Assembly (NCBI GenBank): GCA_040505895.1
Contig: JBEVXU010000020.1
Span: 62,001-126,000 of the forward strand
From: Vondammii sp040505895
GTDB lineage: Bacteria; Pseudomonadota; Gammaproteobacteria; Chromatiales; Chromatiaceae
DNA: 64,000 bases
Direction of reading: 5' to 3'
A program made the translations under genes and the position numbers. Below the pieces are notes generated by a model. That model saw only the letters and a program-made list of their open reading frames with translations. It searched no databases and was not told the DNA's origin. Shown piece after piece: positions 49,052 through 59,173 of the stretch (the stretch's first letter is position 1; each line of letters starts with the position of its first letter).

Positions 49052-50734
49052 ATGGACAACAATCTCCGCCTGATAATGTTTTTTGGCCTGGCCTTCATCG
49101 TCTTGATGATATGGGAGAGTTGGAATGTCTTTCTCCAAGGAAAGCAGGAGTTGACGGGTGAGACAGCGGCGGTGGTTGAAACCACTCAGGTACCCCCGGT
49201 GCCGACGGCCACTGTTAATGGTACGGTGCCTGCTGTTGGCAGCGAAGTACCGGCAGCGATACCTCAGCCAACCTCTTCGGTTTCAATAGCCACAGCAGCA
49301 CAGTCGATAGACTCTCAGAAGATAGTTGCCAAATCTGATCTCTACACTATGGAGATCGATACGCTGGGGGGCAATATTCTCAAAGTCTTTCTCAATGACT
49401 ATCCTGAGACGCTCGAAGATACTGAAAATAAATTCCAACTGCTAAATCCGGTTGAGCCTGATCTATTTATTGCCCGCTCGGGCCTGATCGGTGGTGAAGG
49501 GGTTATTGCACCGAACCATGAGAGCCCCTATCAGGCTGAAAAAAGCAGCTATCAGATGGGGCCTGATGATGAGAGTCTTCAGGTTGACCTCAATTGGAGC
49601 GGAGACGATGGTGTAAAGGTGACTAAGCGGTTTATCTTCACCCGTGGTAGTTATCTGGTTACCGTTCAACATATCGTAGAAAATGGCTCCGGCAGCGCCT
49701 GGACCGGTCGTGAGTATCGCGAACTGGTGAGAACTGAGCCCATAGATGACGGCAACTCTCAGTTTGTTTACACCTATACCGGTGGTGCGATCTACAGCGA
49801 GGCAGAAAAATACGAGAAGATCTCCTTTAGTGATATGAAGGATAAAGCGCTCTCTCGTGAGGTGAAGGGTGGCTGGATTGCCATGCTGCAACACTACTTT
49901 CTGGGTGCCTGGGTGCCTCCTGTGGACGAGACAGATCACTATTACACCAACGTATTTGCTGGATCACGTTATGTGCTCGGTGCTTATACCCCCGGGGTTA
50001 ACGTGGCGGACGGCGGCAGCCACACCTTCTCAAGCGGCTTTGTAGCCGGCCCAAAACTGCAGGACAAGTTGGAGGTGATCTCTAAAGGTCTCGAGCTCAG
50101 TGTCGATTATGGTTGGCTGACCGTGCTGGCACAGCCGATCTTCTGGCTGCTGAAGGCTATCCAGGGGGTGGTGGGTAACTGGGGCTGGTCGATTATTCTT
50201 CTGACCCTGCTGATTAAGCTGGCATTTTTCAAGCTCTCTGAAACCAGCTATCGCTCAATGGCAAATATGCGCAAGATGACGCCACGTATCCAGGCGCTTA
50301 AAGATCGCTACGGCGATGACAAGCAGCGCATGAATAAAGCGACGATGGAGATGTACAAGAAAGAGAAGATCAATCCTCTGGGTGGTTGTCTTCCGATCGT
50401 GGTCCAGATTCCGGTCTTTATCGCCCTCTACTGGGTACTTCTGGAGAGTGTCGAACTGCGTCAGGCGCCGTTTATCTTCTGGATTGAGGATATGTCGACC
50501 AAGGACCCCTATTTTGTACTGCCTGTGATCATGGGTATTTCCATGTTTATTCAGCAGAAGCTTAACCCGACACCTCCTGATCCCATGCAGGCCAAGATCA
50601 TGATGAGTCTGCCCTTTGTCTTCACCTTCTTTTTCGCCTTCTTCCCGGCGGGACTGGTGCTCTACTGGGTGACCAATAACGTTCTCTCGATTGCCCAGCA
50701 GTGGCATATCACCCGCCAGATCGAGGCGACCTGA
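49052..50734 (+). CDS. yidC: Membrane protein insertase YidC
   Basis: 560 residues. An N-terminal membrane helix (about 6-22) is followed by a large periplasmic domain (about 60-340, preceded by a Pro/Thr/Val-rich linker) and the C-terminal five-helix insertase core with NWGWSIILLTLLIKLAFFKLS, INPLGGCLPIVVQIPVFIALYWVLLESVELR and FFFAFFPAGLVLYWVTNNVLSIAQQW. It inserts membrane proteins alone or with SecYEG. It is followed by mnmE after about 28 bases. Confidence 0.98.
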   Translation: MDNNLRLIMFFGLAFIVLMIWESWNVFLQGKQELTGETAAVVETTQVPPVPTATVNGTVPAVGSEVPAAIPQPTSSVSIATAAQSIDSQKIVAKSDLYTMEIDTLGGNILKVFLNDYPETLEDTENKFQLLNPVEPDLFIARSGLIGGEGVIAPNHESPYQAEKSSYQMGPDDESLQVDLNWSGDDGVKVTKRFIFTRGSYLVTVQHIVENGSGSAWTGREYRELVRTEPIDDGNSQFVYTYTGGAIYSEAEKYEKISFSDMKDKALSREVKGGWIAMLQHYFLGAWVPPVDETDHYYTNVFAGSRYVLGAYTPGVNVADGGSHTFSSGFVAGPKLQDKLEVISKGLELSVDYGWLTVLAQPIFWLLKAIQGVVGNWGWSIILLTLLIKLAFFKLSETSYRSMANMRKMTPRIQALKDRYGDDKQRMNKATMEMYKKEKINPLGGCLPIVVQIPVFIALYWVLLESVELRQAPFIFWIEDMSTKDPYFVLPVIMGISMFIQQKLNPTPPDPMQAKIMMSLPFVFTFFFAFFPAGLVLYWVTNNVLSIAQQWHITRQIEAT

Positions 50735-50762
50735 CGGGGTTAATACCCCTACTGTCCAACCT

Positions 50763-52109
50763 GTGAATACACAGGAGATAATTGCAGCTATCGCCACCCC
50801 GCCCGGAATGGGCGGGGTGGGCATCATCCGCATCTCCGGCAAGGATTTGACGGCGATTGCCGAAGCGCTCATAGGCCGACTCCCCTCCCCCAGGCAAGCT
50901 CACTTCTGCCGCTTTCGTGATGCCGATGATGGCGTGATCGATGAAGGGATTGCGCTCTATTTCACCGCACCACACTCATTTACCGGCGAAGATGTTCTCG
51001 AGCTCCAGGGCCACGGGGGTCCGGTGGTGATGGATCTGCTGCTGCAGCGGGTACTCGCCTGCGGTGCCCGGCTTGCCCATGCCGGTGAGTTCAGTCAGCG
51101 TGCCTTCCTCAACGACAAGCTCGATCTAACCCAGGCAGAGGCGATTGCCGATCTGATCGAGAGTGGAACCGCCGCCGCCGCCCGCCTGGCGGTGCGTTCG
51201 CTGGAGGGGGCCTTCTCCCAGCGGATCCATCAGCTGGTCGATCAGCTGACCCAGCTGCGTATCTACGTCGAAGCCGCTATCGATTTTCCAGAGGAGGAAA
51301 TCGACTTCCTTTCAGATGGAAAAGTAAGTACTGACTTACTCTCTGTGCAAGATTCTATAAGGGTAGTACAAAAAAGTGCACAAATTGGTCGACTGTTGCG
51401 AGATGGCATGGTTCTGGTCATTGCCGGACGCCCCAATGCGGGCAAGTCGAGCCTGCTTAACGCTCTAGCCGGTCGTGAATCAGCGATAGTGACGGAGGTT
51501 CCCGGCACCACCCGGGACCTGTTGCGGGAGCAGATCCAGATCGATGGTATGCCTTTGCATCTGGTCGATACCGCTGGCCTGCGTGAGAGCAGTGACCGTG
51601 TAGAGCAGGAGGGGATTCGCCGTGCCCGTGAAGAGATTGCCAACGCCGACCGTATCCTCTGGATCTTCGATGACCGCGCTGACCCGGAGCACGACGCCCT
51701 TGATCGTGACTCCCTGCCTGCAGATGTTCCCCTTACTTTGATCCGCAACAAGATCGATGCCACAGGCAGAGCTGCAGCTATCGCTGAGAGCAGCCTGGGT
51801 ATGGAGATTGCGCTCTCCGCCAAAACGGGCGATGGGATTGATTTGCTGCGCAGTCATCTCAAAGAGAGCATGGGCTACAGTGGTCAACAGGAGGGGGAGT
51901 TTATCGCCCGCCGCCGCCATCTCGATGCCCTTGAGCGGGCAGGTGGGCACCTTGCCACCGGTAAGGACGCCCTTGAGAACACAGGATCGGGTGAGTTGCT
52001 TGCGGAAGATCTGCGACAGGCCCAGCAGGCGCTTGGTGAAATCACCGGGGAATTTACCGCAGATGATCTACTGGGCAGGATCTTTGGCAGCTTCTGTATC
52101 GGCAAATAA
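50763..52109 (+). CDS. mnmE: tRNA modification GTPase MnmE
   Basis: 448 residues from the GTG at 50763. With MnmG it adds the aminomethyl-type group at C5 of wobble uridine in certain tRNAs. The formyl-THF-binding N-domain starts IAAIATPPGMGGVGIIRISG; the G-domain has P-loop GRPNAGKSSLL, switch GTTRDLLRE, DTAGLRE and NKID; the C-terminus FCIGK is the catalytic cysteine motif. A GTAAG...CTTAC palindrome (51323-51340) lies within the coding sequence, encoding KVSTDLL. Its partner mnmG is 9 kb downstream. Confidence 0.97.
   Translation: MNTQEIIAAIATPPGMGGVGIIRISGKDLTAIAEALIGRLPSPRQAHFCRFRDADDGVIDEGIALYFTAPHSFTGEDVLELQGHGGPVVMDLLLQRVLACGARLAHAGEFSQRAFLNDKLDLTQAEAIADLIESGTAAAARLAVRSLEGAFSQRIHQLVDQLTQLRIYVEAAIDFPEEEIDFLSDGKVSTDLLSVQDSIRVVQKSAQIGRLLRDGMVLVIAGRPNAGKSSLLNALAGRESAIVTEVPGTTRDLLREQIQIDGMPLHLVDTAGLRESSDRVEQEGIRRAREEIANADRILWIFDDRADPEHDALDRDSLPADVPLTLIRNKIDATGRAAAIAESSLGMEIALSAKTGDGIDLLRSHLKESMGYSGQQEGEFIARRRHLDALERAGGHLATGKDALENTGSGELLAEDLRQAQQALGEITGEFTADDLLGRIFGSFCIGK
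51323..51340. repeat. Palindromic element D inside mnmE
   Basis: AGTAAGTACTGACTTACT is a near-palindrome of the same family as elements A to C, here in coding sequence and keeping the frame. Confidence 0.5.
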
Positions 52110-52502
52110 ACAGAACAGTTATTCACTGCTAAGCATCTCTGTTCGAAAATATCCTCTTTAATTATCATAGGATTATCCGGAGGAGACAGGGGTTGTCCAT
52201 TGAAAATCAAAGTTTTTCTCTGTGACCTCATGCTCCTCTGAGCTCTCTGCGGTCCGCTTTTCGGGTGCCCGGCAAATTACACCCCCTTTTCTCAGTAATT
52301 TGGATTGTTATTTGTTAGTAATTGTCCGATGATTATAAAAATAATTGATAATCTGTTGTTATTAATATTGTTATTAATAATATTGATGGGAATATCATAG
52401 AACGATGTCGGTGGCTGTAGCCACCGAATTACTCTCTTTCAAACTGAATCCGTCAGCCATGGGCGGATGTAGGTGGATTTCACTGGTAGTACTGGAGTGG
52501 TT
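52110..52502. other. Gene-free gap with AT-rich promoter region
   Basis: 393 bases without a credible gene. The first half holds a CTCTGTG-type simple repeat (52211-52258). The second half (52290-52400) is very AT-rich with TTATTAATATTGTTATTAATA and probably carries the promoter of the large downstream gene. Confidence 0.5.
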
Positions 52503-55500
52503 ATGGATGTTCAACGTTCCCTGGGTATCAATGAGGACTCAGTCAATTTGGTCGAGGAGCGCAGAAAGCTGCAGCTCTATATCAACCTTACCCTGGCCTC
52601 ATCGGGCCAGCCCACCTGTGTCACCGGTATGGAGGCGGAGTATCTCGATATCACCCATGATTTGCTGAAAAGCTACCGTGAAAAAAATCGCCTGCTCACC
52701 GACTATCTCTGCCCCGCCGATCAGCGGATTCAGGATTTTCTCCAGCGTTATCTTAAAGAGTTGCCCGCCGCAGAGGTTCCCACATTTCCGTCGATAACCT
52801 TTATTCTTGACCGTCACGGTGTCGCCAGGGAGCTCTCCCTTCCCTTGGGTGAGGATGAGTTTCACTCTGCTATCGTCTCCAGTTACCGGGTTAAACAGGG
52901 TGTACTGCACAACCCGGCCAGTGACCGGCGCACAACCAAAGGCTCGTTCCATATTGCTGAAGGCGGCCTGCCGATTCCTGGTGATAAGAAAGCGGTACCG
53001 AGCACTGTCTTTGCCGCGTTGTTGAAAGAGGCATTCAATCCTCCAAAAGAACTGCTGCAGCTACCCTTTACTGCCAACCAGTCGGAGAAGGCGGAGATGT
53101 TCGTCTCCCTGCTGCTGCGCCCGATCATCTGCCCGGAGGTTCCAGGCCGTGACGCGGAGAAGCGGATGGAGATCCGCTTTTTTGCCCCGGGCAATCTGGT
53201 GAGCAACCTCGATTTTGTAGAGAGTATTTTCGGCAATGGCGGTAACCCCACCCTCCCCGTCTTTGATGCCGGGCTCGACGTTGATCACTGGAGCGGCCAC
53301 ACCGGCTGCGTCATTCTCGCCCCTCATCTTGTTCGGATGACGAAAAAGGCCCTGGGTCTTCCCCACTATGACCAGGCCGGGGATCGCCAACGCGCTGAAG
53401 GGATGTGCTGGCGGCAGGAAGATGAACTCTACAATGATGGGGAAGCATTCAAGCTGACTGCTCGTGATGAGAGTGGCGTTATCGTTACCCTGCTCGCTGA
53501 TAACTACTACGGTTACTGCAAAAAGGAGGTGAAGACCCAGATCGGCTTTGCCGCCAATCTATTTGGTCTTGCCGAAGAGGAGCACGCCGGTGGCGCCCTC
53601 GCCTTTCCCCGGGTAAGTCACGGTTTCGAGTTTGGCGTAGATAGCATCACCCGCGAACAGGGCTACTCTTTTCAGGAGATGGTTGAGCGTTACGGTGATT
53701 TGATGGAGCTGCAGCCCGAAGGGCACGGTATCGATAAACGCTTTCCCGAGGTGATCTATGTACCCCAGGATCTGCGTATGGATCTGCAGAAGCAGACCAT
53801 TACATGGCGGCGGGATGGTGATGAGCACACTATACGCCTGCAGCCGGAGCAGACCTATATCCAGCCAAACGGCTACAAGGTGGAGATGGAGAGACACCCC
53901 CATACCGGTTCCTGGCGTCTCGTTGGCACCGAGCCGGAAGGTACCTTCTGCCACAAACCGAGTACGGTATCCGGCGGTGGTAAATCGGAGATCTCAAAAT
54001 CGATGGATGATGCAGTGCTCTATCATCCGTTCTTTATCGATGACCTGAAAAGCGATCTTGACCTGGTACAGGAGATCTTTGATCGTGACTACAGCGGCCA
54101 CATCAGGCCCGGTTTTGAGCAGGAGGATTATGATGCGAGCCGCAAGCCCCTCAGTCCCGACCGCAGCCTCGGCTCGTTTATCAAACTGTTGACCCCCTCT
54201 CCCAGCTATACCGATGAATATAACCGGTGGCTGGAGAATCTGCCCAACCGTATTCAGGCCCTGGCATTTATTATCAAACGTTTCTACAGGGAGTCGTGGG
54301 GTGACAGCTGGCGCAAGTATGTCTCGGTGGATGTGATCGACGGCAGTGCCGGTCACGAGCTCAAGTTGTTCGGTCGCAGAATCGTCGGTTCTTATCTACG
54401 TGTAGGTTTCGATGAAGAGGGTAAGTGGCGCACCTTCAAAGTACGTCAGGATTTCATCTCATCTGAGAAGATTCAGATGGAGGATGACATCAGCGCCTCG
54501 GTGGTGGTCTCCACCGACTATCTGCGTGATGGCTGCAACTGTCACAGAGACGGCTACAGCGTCAAGCTGGTTAAAAATTGTGAGAACCGCCTCTTTCAAC
54601 GACCGGACGATGCGATTCATCCCGGCTTTGATAAACAGACCGAGCATGAGATGGCCCAGCCGGGTAATTTTATTGCCAACTTCGAGCCGCTGTCAGGTGA
54701 AAAACTGGAATCGGTGGTAGAGGATGTGCTCACCTTTGGCGACTTCACACCACCAATGTCGCAACTGCTGCAGAGCGCCTACGATGGAAAGGAGGGCTAC
54801 GTCGTCTCCTCCGCCCACCCGCGCCTGGTGGATGGCAAACCGAGTAAGAATCCCCGTTATCTGCAGACGCGGCCCGACCTGGCCAACCCCAGGAGTAAAT
54901 ATGTCGCAGATATGAGCACCCGTATGCATCGAAAGTTGGCGTTGTCACAGCCGGTTTGTCACCCGGTGGATGCGGTACTGACCGGTCGACGCAACAATCC
55001 ACCTGAGCCGGGTATTCGTGCATTGGCGGTCTACAACCCAATCCACTATCAGGAGTTGCCGGAACTCTTTATGGACTTTGTCTGCAGTCTTACCGGCAAG
55101 TCACCCTCTACCACCGGTGCGGGGAGTGAAGGTGCACTGACCAAGGGGCCCTTCAATGCCCTCCGTGCCACAGCTGATCTAAACAACGCGCTGGTCTCCT
55201 ACATCATTACTGGTTACGCCGGTTTCTCCAGTTCGGCTGGCTTTATCGGCCCGGATGTTCGTGTCGATCACGACATCAGCCTACTGATTCCCGAGGTGTG
55301 GGCACGGCTGGATAAGGAGGAGCGTGATCCGCAGTTCCTGATTGAAAATGGTTTCCTCGAGCCGGTGGAGGATTTTCAGTACAAAGGTGACAAGGTACTG
55401 GCAAGCCGACTCGGCTACCGTATCACCGACCGCTTTGTTCACGGTTTCCTAGGCAAGATTTTTGATACACCTAATGCAGTATTTACCGAGGCGATTCTTA

Positions 55501-55955
55501 AGCCGGAGACCCAGGATCTCGACGTCTTTGCCGATGGTGTCGACAACATCGTCGAGGCGCAGCAGCGTGTTGCACAGCAGTACCTGGATGACGGCAGTAT
55601 TAATGCCGCCTGCCCACCGCTTAAAGCGCTGCTCCACATCATGGCCACCGGTGGGTACGAAGGTAAGGATGTGCACCACCCTGAGATCCGCGCCATGTTC
55701 ACCCGTGATTATCTGCTTGCCTCCGACTGGTACGCTCAGCGCCTGGAGATCAAGCAGCAGCGGGAGACCCTGCTGTGGCAGCGCCACTGTGACTATCTCC
55801 AGACCTTCCTCGAACGCCCGGGGTATTCAGATGCAGCTGAGAAGCTGGGTATACAGGAGAGACTTGACTCAGCCCGACAGCGACTCGGCTATGTACAGAG
55901 CAGCGACTACCGCAAGAGCCTGGTTGGTACTCTGGGTGCCGATCCACTGGGATAG
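52503..55955 (+). CDS. Probable diphosphate-dependent PEP carboxykinase
   Basis: 1150 residues (about 130 kDa) from the ATG at 52503, with GGAG just upstream. No signal or membrane segment. A striking glycine/serine-rich motif lies at about 861-885 (SLTGKSPSTTGAG, then SEGALTKGPFNAL), followed by DLNNALVSYIITGYAGFSSSAGFIGPDVRVDHDISLL. Size and these motifs agree with what I remember of the PPi-type PEP carboxykinases described from Entamoeba and Propionibacterium (EC 4.1.1.38), which interconvert oxaloacetate and PEP using pyrophosphate. I could not check this, so the call is moderate. It is a single-gene unit, in a setting where carbon fixation and anaplerosis are plausible roles. Confidence 0.55.
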   Translation: MDVQRSLGINEDSVNLVEERRKLQLYINLTLASSGQPTCVTGMEAEYLDITHDLLKSYREKNRLLTDYLCPADQRIQDFLQRYLKELPAAEVPTFPSITFILDRHGVARELSLPLGEDEFHSAIVSSYRVKQGVLHNPASDRRTTKGSFHIAEGGLPIPGDKKAVPSTVFAALLKEAFNPPKELLQLPFTANQSEKAEMFVSLLLRPIICPEVPGRDAEKRMEIRFFAPGNLVSNLDFVESIFGNGGNPTLPVFDAGLDVDHWSGHTGCVILAPHLVRMTKKALGLPHYDQAGDRQRAEGMCWRQEDELYNDGEAFKLTARDESGVIVTLLADNYYGYCKKEVKTQIGFAANLFGLAEEEHAGGALAFPRVSHGFEFGVDSITREQGYSFQEMVERYGDLMELQPEGHGIDKRFPEVIYVPQDLRMDLQKQTITWRRDGDEHTIRLQPEQTYIQPNGYKVEMERHPHTGSWRLVGTEPEGTFCHKPSTVSGGGKSEISKSMDDAVLYHPFFIDDLKSDLDLVQEIFDRDYSGHIRPGFEQEDYDASRKPLSPDRSLGSFIKLLTPSPSYTDEYNRWLENLPNRIQALAFIIKRFYRESWGDSWRKYVSVDVIDGSAGHELKLFGRRIVGSYLRVGFDEEGKWRTFKVRQDFISSEKIQMEDDISASVVVSTDYLRDGCNCHRDGYSVKLVKNCENRLFQRPDDAIHPGFDKQTEHEMAQPGNFIANFEPLSGEKLESVVEDVLTFGDFTPPMSQLLQSAYDGKEGYVVSSAHPRLVDGKPSKNPRYLQTRPDLANPRSKYVADMSTRMHRKLALSQPVCHPVDAVLTGRRNNPPEPGIRALAVYNPIHYQELPELFMDFVCSLTGKSPSTTGAGSEGALTKGPFNALRATADLNNALVSYIITGYAGFSSSAGFIGPDVRVDHDISLLIPEVWARLDKEERDPQFLIENGFLEPVEDFQYKGDKVLASRLGYRITDRFVHGFLGKIFDTPNAVFTEAILKPETQDLDVFADGVDNIVEAQQRVAQQYLDDGSINAACPPLKALLHIMATGGYEGKDVHHPEIRAMFTRDYLLASDWYAQRLEIKQQRETLLWQRHCDYLQTFLERPGYSDAAEKLGIQERLDSARQRLGYVQSSDYRKSLVGTLGADPLG

Positions 55956-56000
55956 GCCCATAGGCTCGGCTTCACTCCGCAGCTGAAAAGCCAGGAAACT

Positions 56001-56834
56001 TCATTTCCGCTCCTTCTCTCTGCCGTGGGCTATCAGTTGGGTACCAACCAGCGACAGCAGCACATAGGCGGCAAAAAACCAGAGACCGGCCTGAACTTCC
56101 GCCTGGGTCATACTCCCCTCACCGGCGGCAGAGAAGAAGACCACCAGTATGGCGACGACAAAAACGTCAGCCATAGACCACTTGCCGAGGTGACGGCTCA
56201 GATGCAGGCCGTGGAGTGAGAAGTAGTGGGTACGGCTGAAAAGGGTGAGCCAGGTGGTCAATGTTTTTGCCAGCGGGATGATGACGCTGAAGAGAAAGAG
56301 GAGGGCGGCAAGCCAGGCGTTGTTGTGCTGCCACAAAGAGGTGATGGTGGTCAGGATCCCCTTTGACTGAAACTGAAATACCGTTTCACCCAGCAGCGGC
56401 AGCTCCTTGCTTGCCTCGAGAGAGAGAATGGGTGTGGTCAGGCCAACCGCCAGCGTAATAAAAGCGACGCCAATCACGCCGTAACCTAGATCCATTAGCA
56501 GGCGGCGCAGTGACCAGGAGGCGATAGCGATAGCGGCTGCGATGGCGAAGAAGAGGCCGGTGAGTATGCGTACCGATTGGTAATAGGCCGCTTGCAGCGC
56601 CTTGTGTTGGTTGATCTCTTCCAGTATCTCCGAATAACCCTCATAGAGACCAAAGCTGATCGCTTCAAGAAGCTGGCGGCCACTATTTTCCAACTGGGTT
56701 TCCGCTTCCAGTTGATTGATGATGTAGAGGGTCTCGGCCTCATAAGCGGCGGCCTGTTCCCACACCTTCCAGCCGCTCCATGCAAGCAGCATAAAAAGCA
56801 GCGCCAGTGTGATGATGTGTAGGGTTTTTCGCAT
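56001..56834 (-). CDS. Paraquat-inducible protein A (PqiA) domain protein
   Basis: About 277 residues from the ATG at 56834; a TTG at 56843 is in frame. An N-terminal helix (about 4-24) and a periplasmic loop (about 25-80) precede the PqiA membrane domain with VGLTTPILSLEA, a four-helix bundle and the hallmark GKWSMADVFVVAILVVFF. PqiA proteins work with MCE-domain PqiB in lipid transport to the outer membrane; no MCE gene is nearby. Most PqiA proteins have two such domains; this has one. Confidence 0.85.
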   Translation of the reverse strand: MRKTLHIITLALLFMLLAWSGWKVWEQAAAYEAETLYIINQLEAETQLENSGRQLLEAISFGLYEGYSEILEEINQHKALQAAYYQSVRILTGLFFAIAAAIAIASWSLRRLLMDLGYGVIGVAFITLAVGLTTPILSLEASKELPLLGETVFQFQSKGILTTITSLWQHNNAWLAALLFLFSVIIPLAKTLTTWLTLFSRTHYFSLHGLHLSRHLGKWSMADVFVVAILVVFFSAAGEGSMTQAEVQAGLWFFAAYVLLSLVGTQLIAHGREKERK

Positions 56835-56957
56835 AGCGGCCAATAGTAACCTGGAAAGTTGTTCGTAATCACTCCTGGATGACAGGGCGTAGCTCGGGTT
56901 GAGCTTGCGAAACCGGAGGCATCACTAAGGGTAACTGCTCAAAAATCCGTGCCAGTA

Positions 56958-57060
56958 GGGGTGCAGTGACTCCTTTTCAGGACACGCTGTAAATACGTCC
57001 CTGTACGCTCACAGCAGCATCCCTGCTGCTGTACGTCCTAAAAAGAAGCCACTGCCCCCC
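56958..57060. repeat. Inverted-repeat element (MITE-like)
   Basis: GGGGTGCAGTGACTCCTTTT (start of 56958-56983) pairs with the arm 57035-57060 across 51 bases, which include CAGCAGCATCCCTGCTGCTG. It lies in a 362-base gap (56835-57196) without genes. The GGGGTGCAGTGAC word also occurs at 32096-32108. Confidence 0.6.
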
Positions 57061-57196
57061 CTCGGGAGCTATCTATCTGCACGGGATTATTGAGAAGTTA
57101 CCACTAAGGCGCATAGCTATGTGCCGTAAAAAGTTTTTCTCTGCGTACTCTGTGGTTCTCTGTGTGCTCTGCGTTCCCAAGTAAGTGGCATTAGGG

Positions 57197-59173
57197 TTAG
57201 GGATGAAAATTCCTCACCAGCCGATGGAACTGGTGTCGTGCAGGTTTTGTATCAGCCTCGCCGTAACGCAGCTCGATATAGAGTTTGATGATTGCGCCAA
57301 CCTCAGTTTGCAGGTCGGGTCGGCGGCGGATGACGCGCTTGCTGTAGTCTTTCGGCCCCTCATAACTTCTGCGTTGAATACCCTTTTTTTGCAGCCGTTT
57401 GCAGAAGCGCTGGTAGTCGGCCTGCAGCGGGTCGAGTCTCTCCCGGCTGCGGTACCACAGCAGCAGGGCGACCAGCAGCAGCAACAGGCTGGTGCTGACG
57501 ATCATGCCGGCGGCCAGTCTGGCGCCCTTGAGAAACTCCAGACCCAGTCGCCTCATCAGATCGCCTTGTCGCTGGTCGGAGTAGCCGAGTACCCAGCGGT
57601 GCCAGGAGGCGTTGACTGCATCCAGGCTGAGGCGTAGGCGCTTGATTGCACGGCGCAGAAGATCCGAATCAACAGTGCCGAAGTTGACCGGAATACCGAT
57701 GGTGGTATCGCCGCCAAGGGCAAAATCGAATGGCCGCTCGACACGCTCAGGTGCTACCGCAGCGGTGGGGTCGGTGCGTACCCAGCCGAGGCCGTTGAGC
57801 CACACCTCCGCCCAGGCGTGGGCGTCTGACTGTCGCACAATCAGGTAGTCTCCCATGGGATTGACTTCACCCCCCTGGTAGCCGGTGACCACTCGTGCCG
57901 GTATGCCGGCAAGGCGCATCAGGGTGACAAAGCTGGTGGCGTAGTGTTCGCAAAAACCGCGGCGGCTATCGAAGAGGAACTGATCCACCGGATTCTCCTC
58001 CACCAGTGGTGGATAGAGGGTGTAGTAGAAGGGCTGCTGACGGTAGTGGTTTAGGGAGAGGTTGACCAGTTCGCGATTGTTGCTGCTCTGCTGCCGCCAC
58101 TGTGCGACCAATTTCCTCATCCTGGGGGTGATATTGTTCGGTAGTTGCAGACCACGGTGGTGCTGCTCTGGAGTGATCGGGCCGGTGTTATAGCTTAGCT
58201 GTGAGCTGATGTCGTAGCGGTAACGCCGGTTGTCCCGCTGCGCGGTGACAAGATGAAAGTCAGGCAGTAGCCGCGACTTTGGCGGAATTTTTGTCGGTAG
58301 GTCGAGAGCGTAGATCCAGGGATTGGAAGAGGGTTCCAGGGTGACGCTGTAGTCGAGTCGCTCACCCTCGACAGTGAGTGGTTTCAAGCCGTGTGCCAGT
58401 CGATTACCCATCTCCCAACGCCAACCGTCACTGTCCCAGAGCACGGGTCCGCGCCAGTAGCGCTGTTGTGGTGGCGGCACTGGCCCGTTGAAATCTACAC
58501 GAAATGCGACCGCCCGCGACTGGATCAACTCACTGATGCTGCCAGGAGTGATGCTGTCGCTGAGACCGGTAGTGGCACTACTGTCGCTGAGGCCCAGGTT
58601 CCACAGTGGGCCGGAGAGGCGGGGGAAGAAGAGAAACAGCACAACCATAATCGGTGCTGCCTGGAGCAGCAGGGAGAGGGAGAGTTTGAGTGATCCGAAA
58701 GGCGATGGGCTGGGTTGGCTGCGGCTGTGCTCGACCAGTATAACCACCAACCCCATTGTCACCAGCAGGCTATAGCCCAACAGTAGTATCTGCTGGTTGA
58801 AGAGAAACTGGGTGGTAAGAGTGAAGAATCCGAGAAATACCACCAGGTAGAGATCCCGTGGTTTGCGCAGCTCAAGCAGCTTCAGCCCAAGCATCACCGT
58901 TAGCATGGCGACACCGGCACGGCGTCCGAAGAGTAGTGGATAGTGGTAGAGGATCAGAGAGAATCCGGCCAGGGTAAAGAGAAACAGCAGGATACGGCCG
59001 GGTTGCAGGTCAGGACGATAGATGGTGAGAAGGCGCACACTGAGAGTGACGGTGAAAAAGAGGGCAAGGGAGAGATCAAGATGCGCAAAGTGAGGTGCTG
59101 CAGCTAAGCCGGTGAGGATCACCAGCCAAGTGAAAATGCCGGTGGGGAGTGAAAGGTGCCTCGGGCCTTTCAC
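57197..59173 (-). CDS. Transglutaminase-like membrane protein (TgpA family)
   Basis: 658 residues. Six or so membrane segments (about 10-190) precede a periplasmic transglutaminase domain with the triad in SRRGFCEHYATSFVTLMRLAGIPARVVTGYQGG (Cys), SDAHAWAEVWLNGLGW (His) and VRTDPTAAV (Asp). One more membrane helix (about 545-565) and a cytoplasmic tail follow. Together with the upstream DUF58 and MoxR genes it forms the widespread tgpA operon. Substrates are unknown; the Pseudomonas member is essential. Confidence 0.92.
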   Translation of the reverse strand: MKGPRHLSLPTGIFTWLVILTGLAAAPHFAHLDLSLALFFTVTLSVRLLTIYRPDLQPGRILLFLFTLAGFSLILYHYPLLFGRRAGVAMLTVMLGLKLLELRKPRDLYLVVFLGFFTLTTQFLFNQQILLLGYSLLVTMGLVVILVEHSRSQPSPSPFGSLKLSLSLLLQAAPIMVVLFLFFPRLSGPLWNLGLSDSSATTGLSDSITPGSISELIQSRAVAFRVDFNGPVPPPQQRYWRGPVLWDSDGWRWEMGNRLAHGLKPLTVEGERLDYSVTLEPSSNPWIYALDLPTKIPPKSRLLPDFHLVTAQRDNRRYRYDISSQLSYNTGPITPEQHHRGLQLPNNITPRMRKLVAQWRQQSSNNRELVNLSLNHYRQQPFYYTLYPPLVEENPVDQFLFDSRRGFCEHYATSFVTLMRLAGIPARVVTGYQGGEVNPMGDYLIVRQSDAHAWAEVWLNGLGWVRTDPTAAVAPERVERPFDFALGGDTTIGIPVNFGTVDSDLLRRAIKRLRLSLDAVNASWHRWVLGYSDQRQGDLMRRLGLEFLKGARLAAGMIVSTSLLLLLVALLLWYRSRERLDPLQADYQRFCKRLQKKGIQRRSYEGPKDYSKRVIRRRPDLQTEVGAIIKLYIELRYGEADTKPARHQFHRLVRNFHP

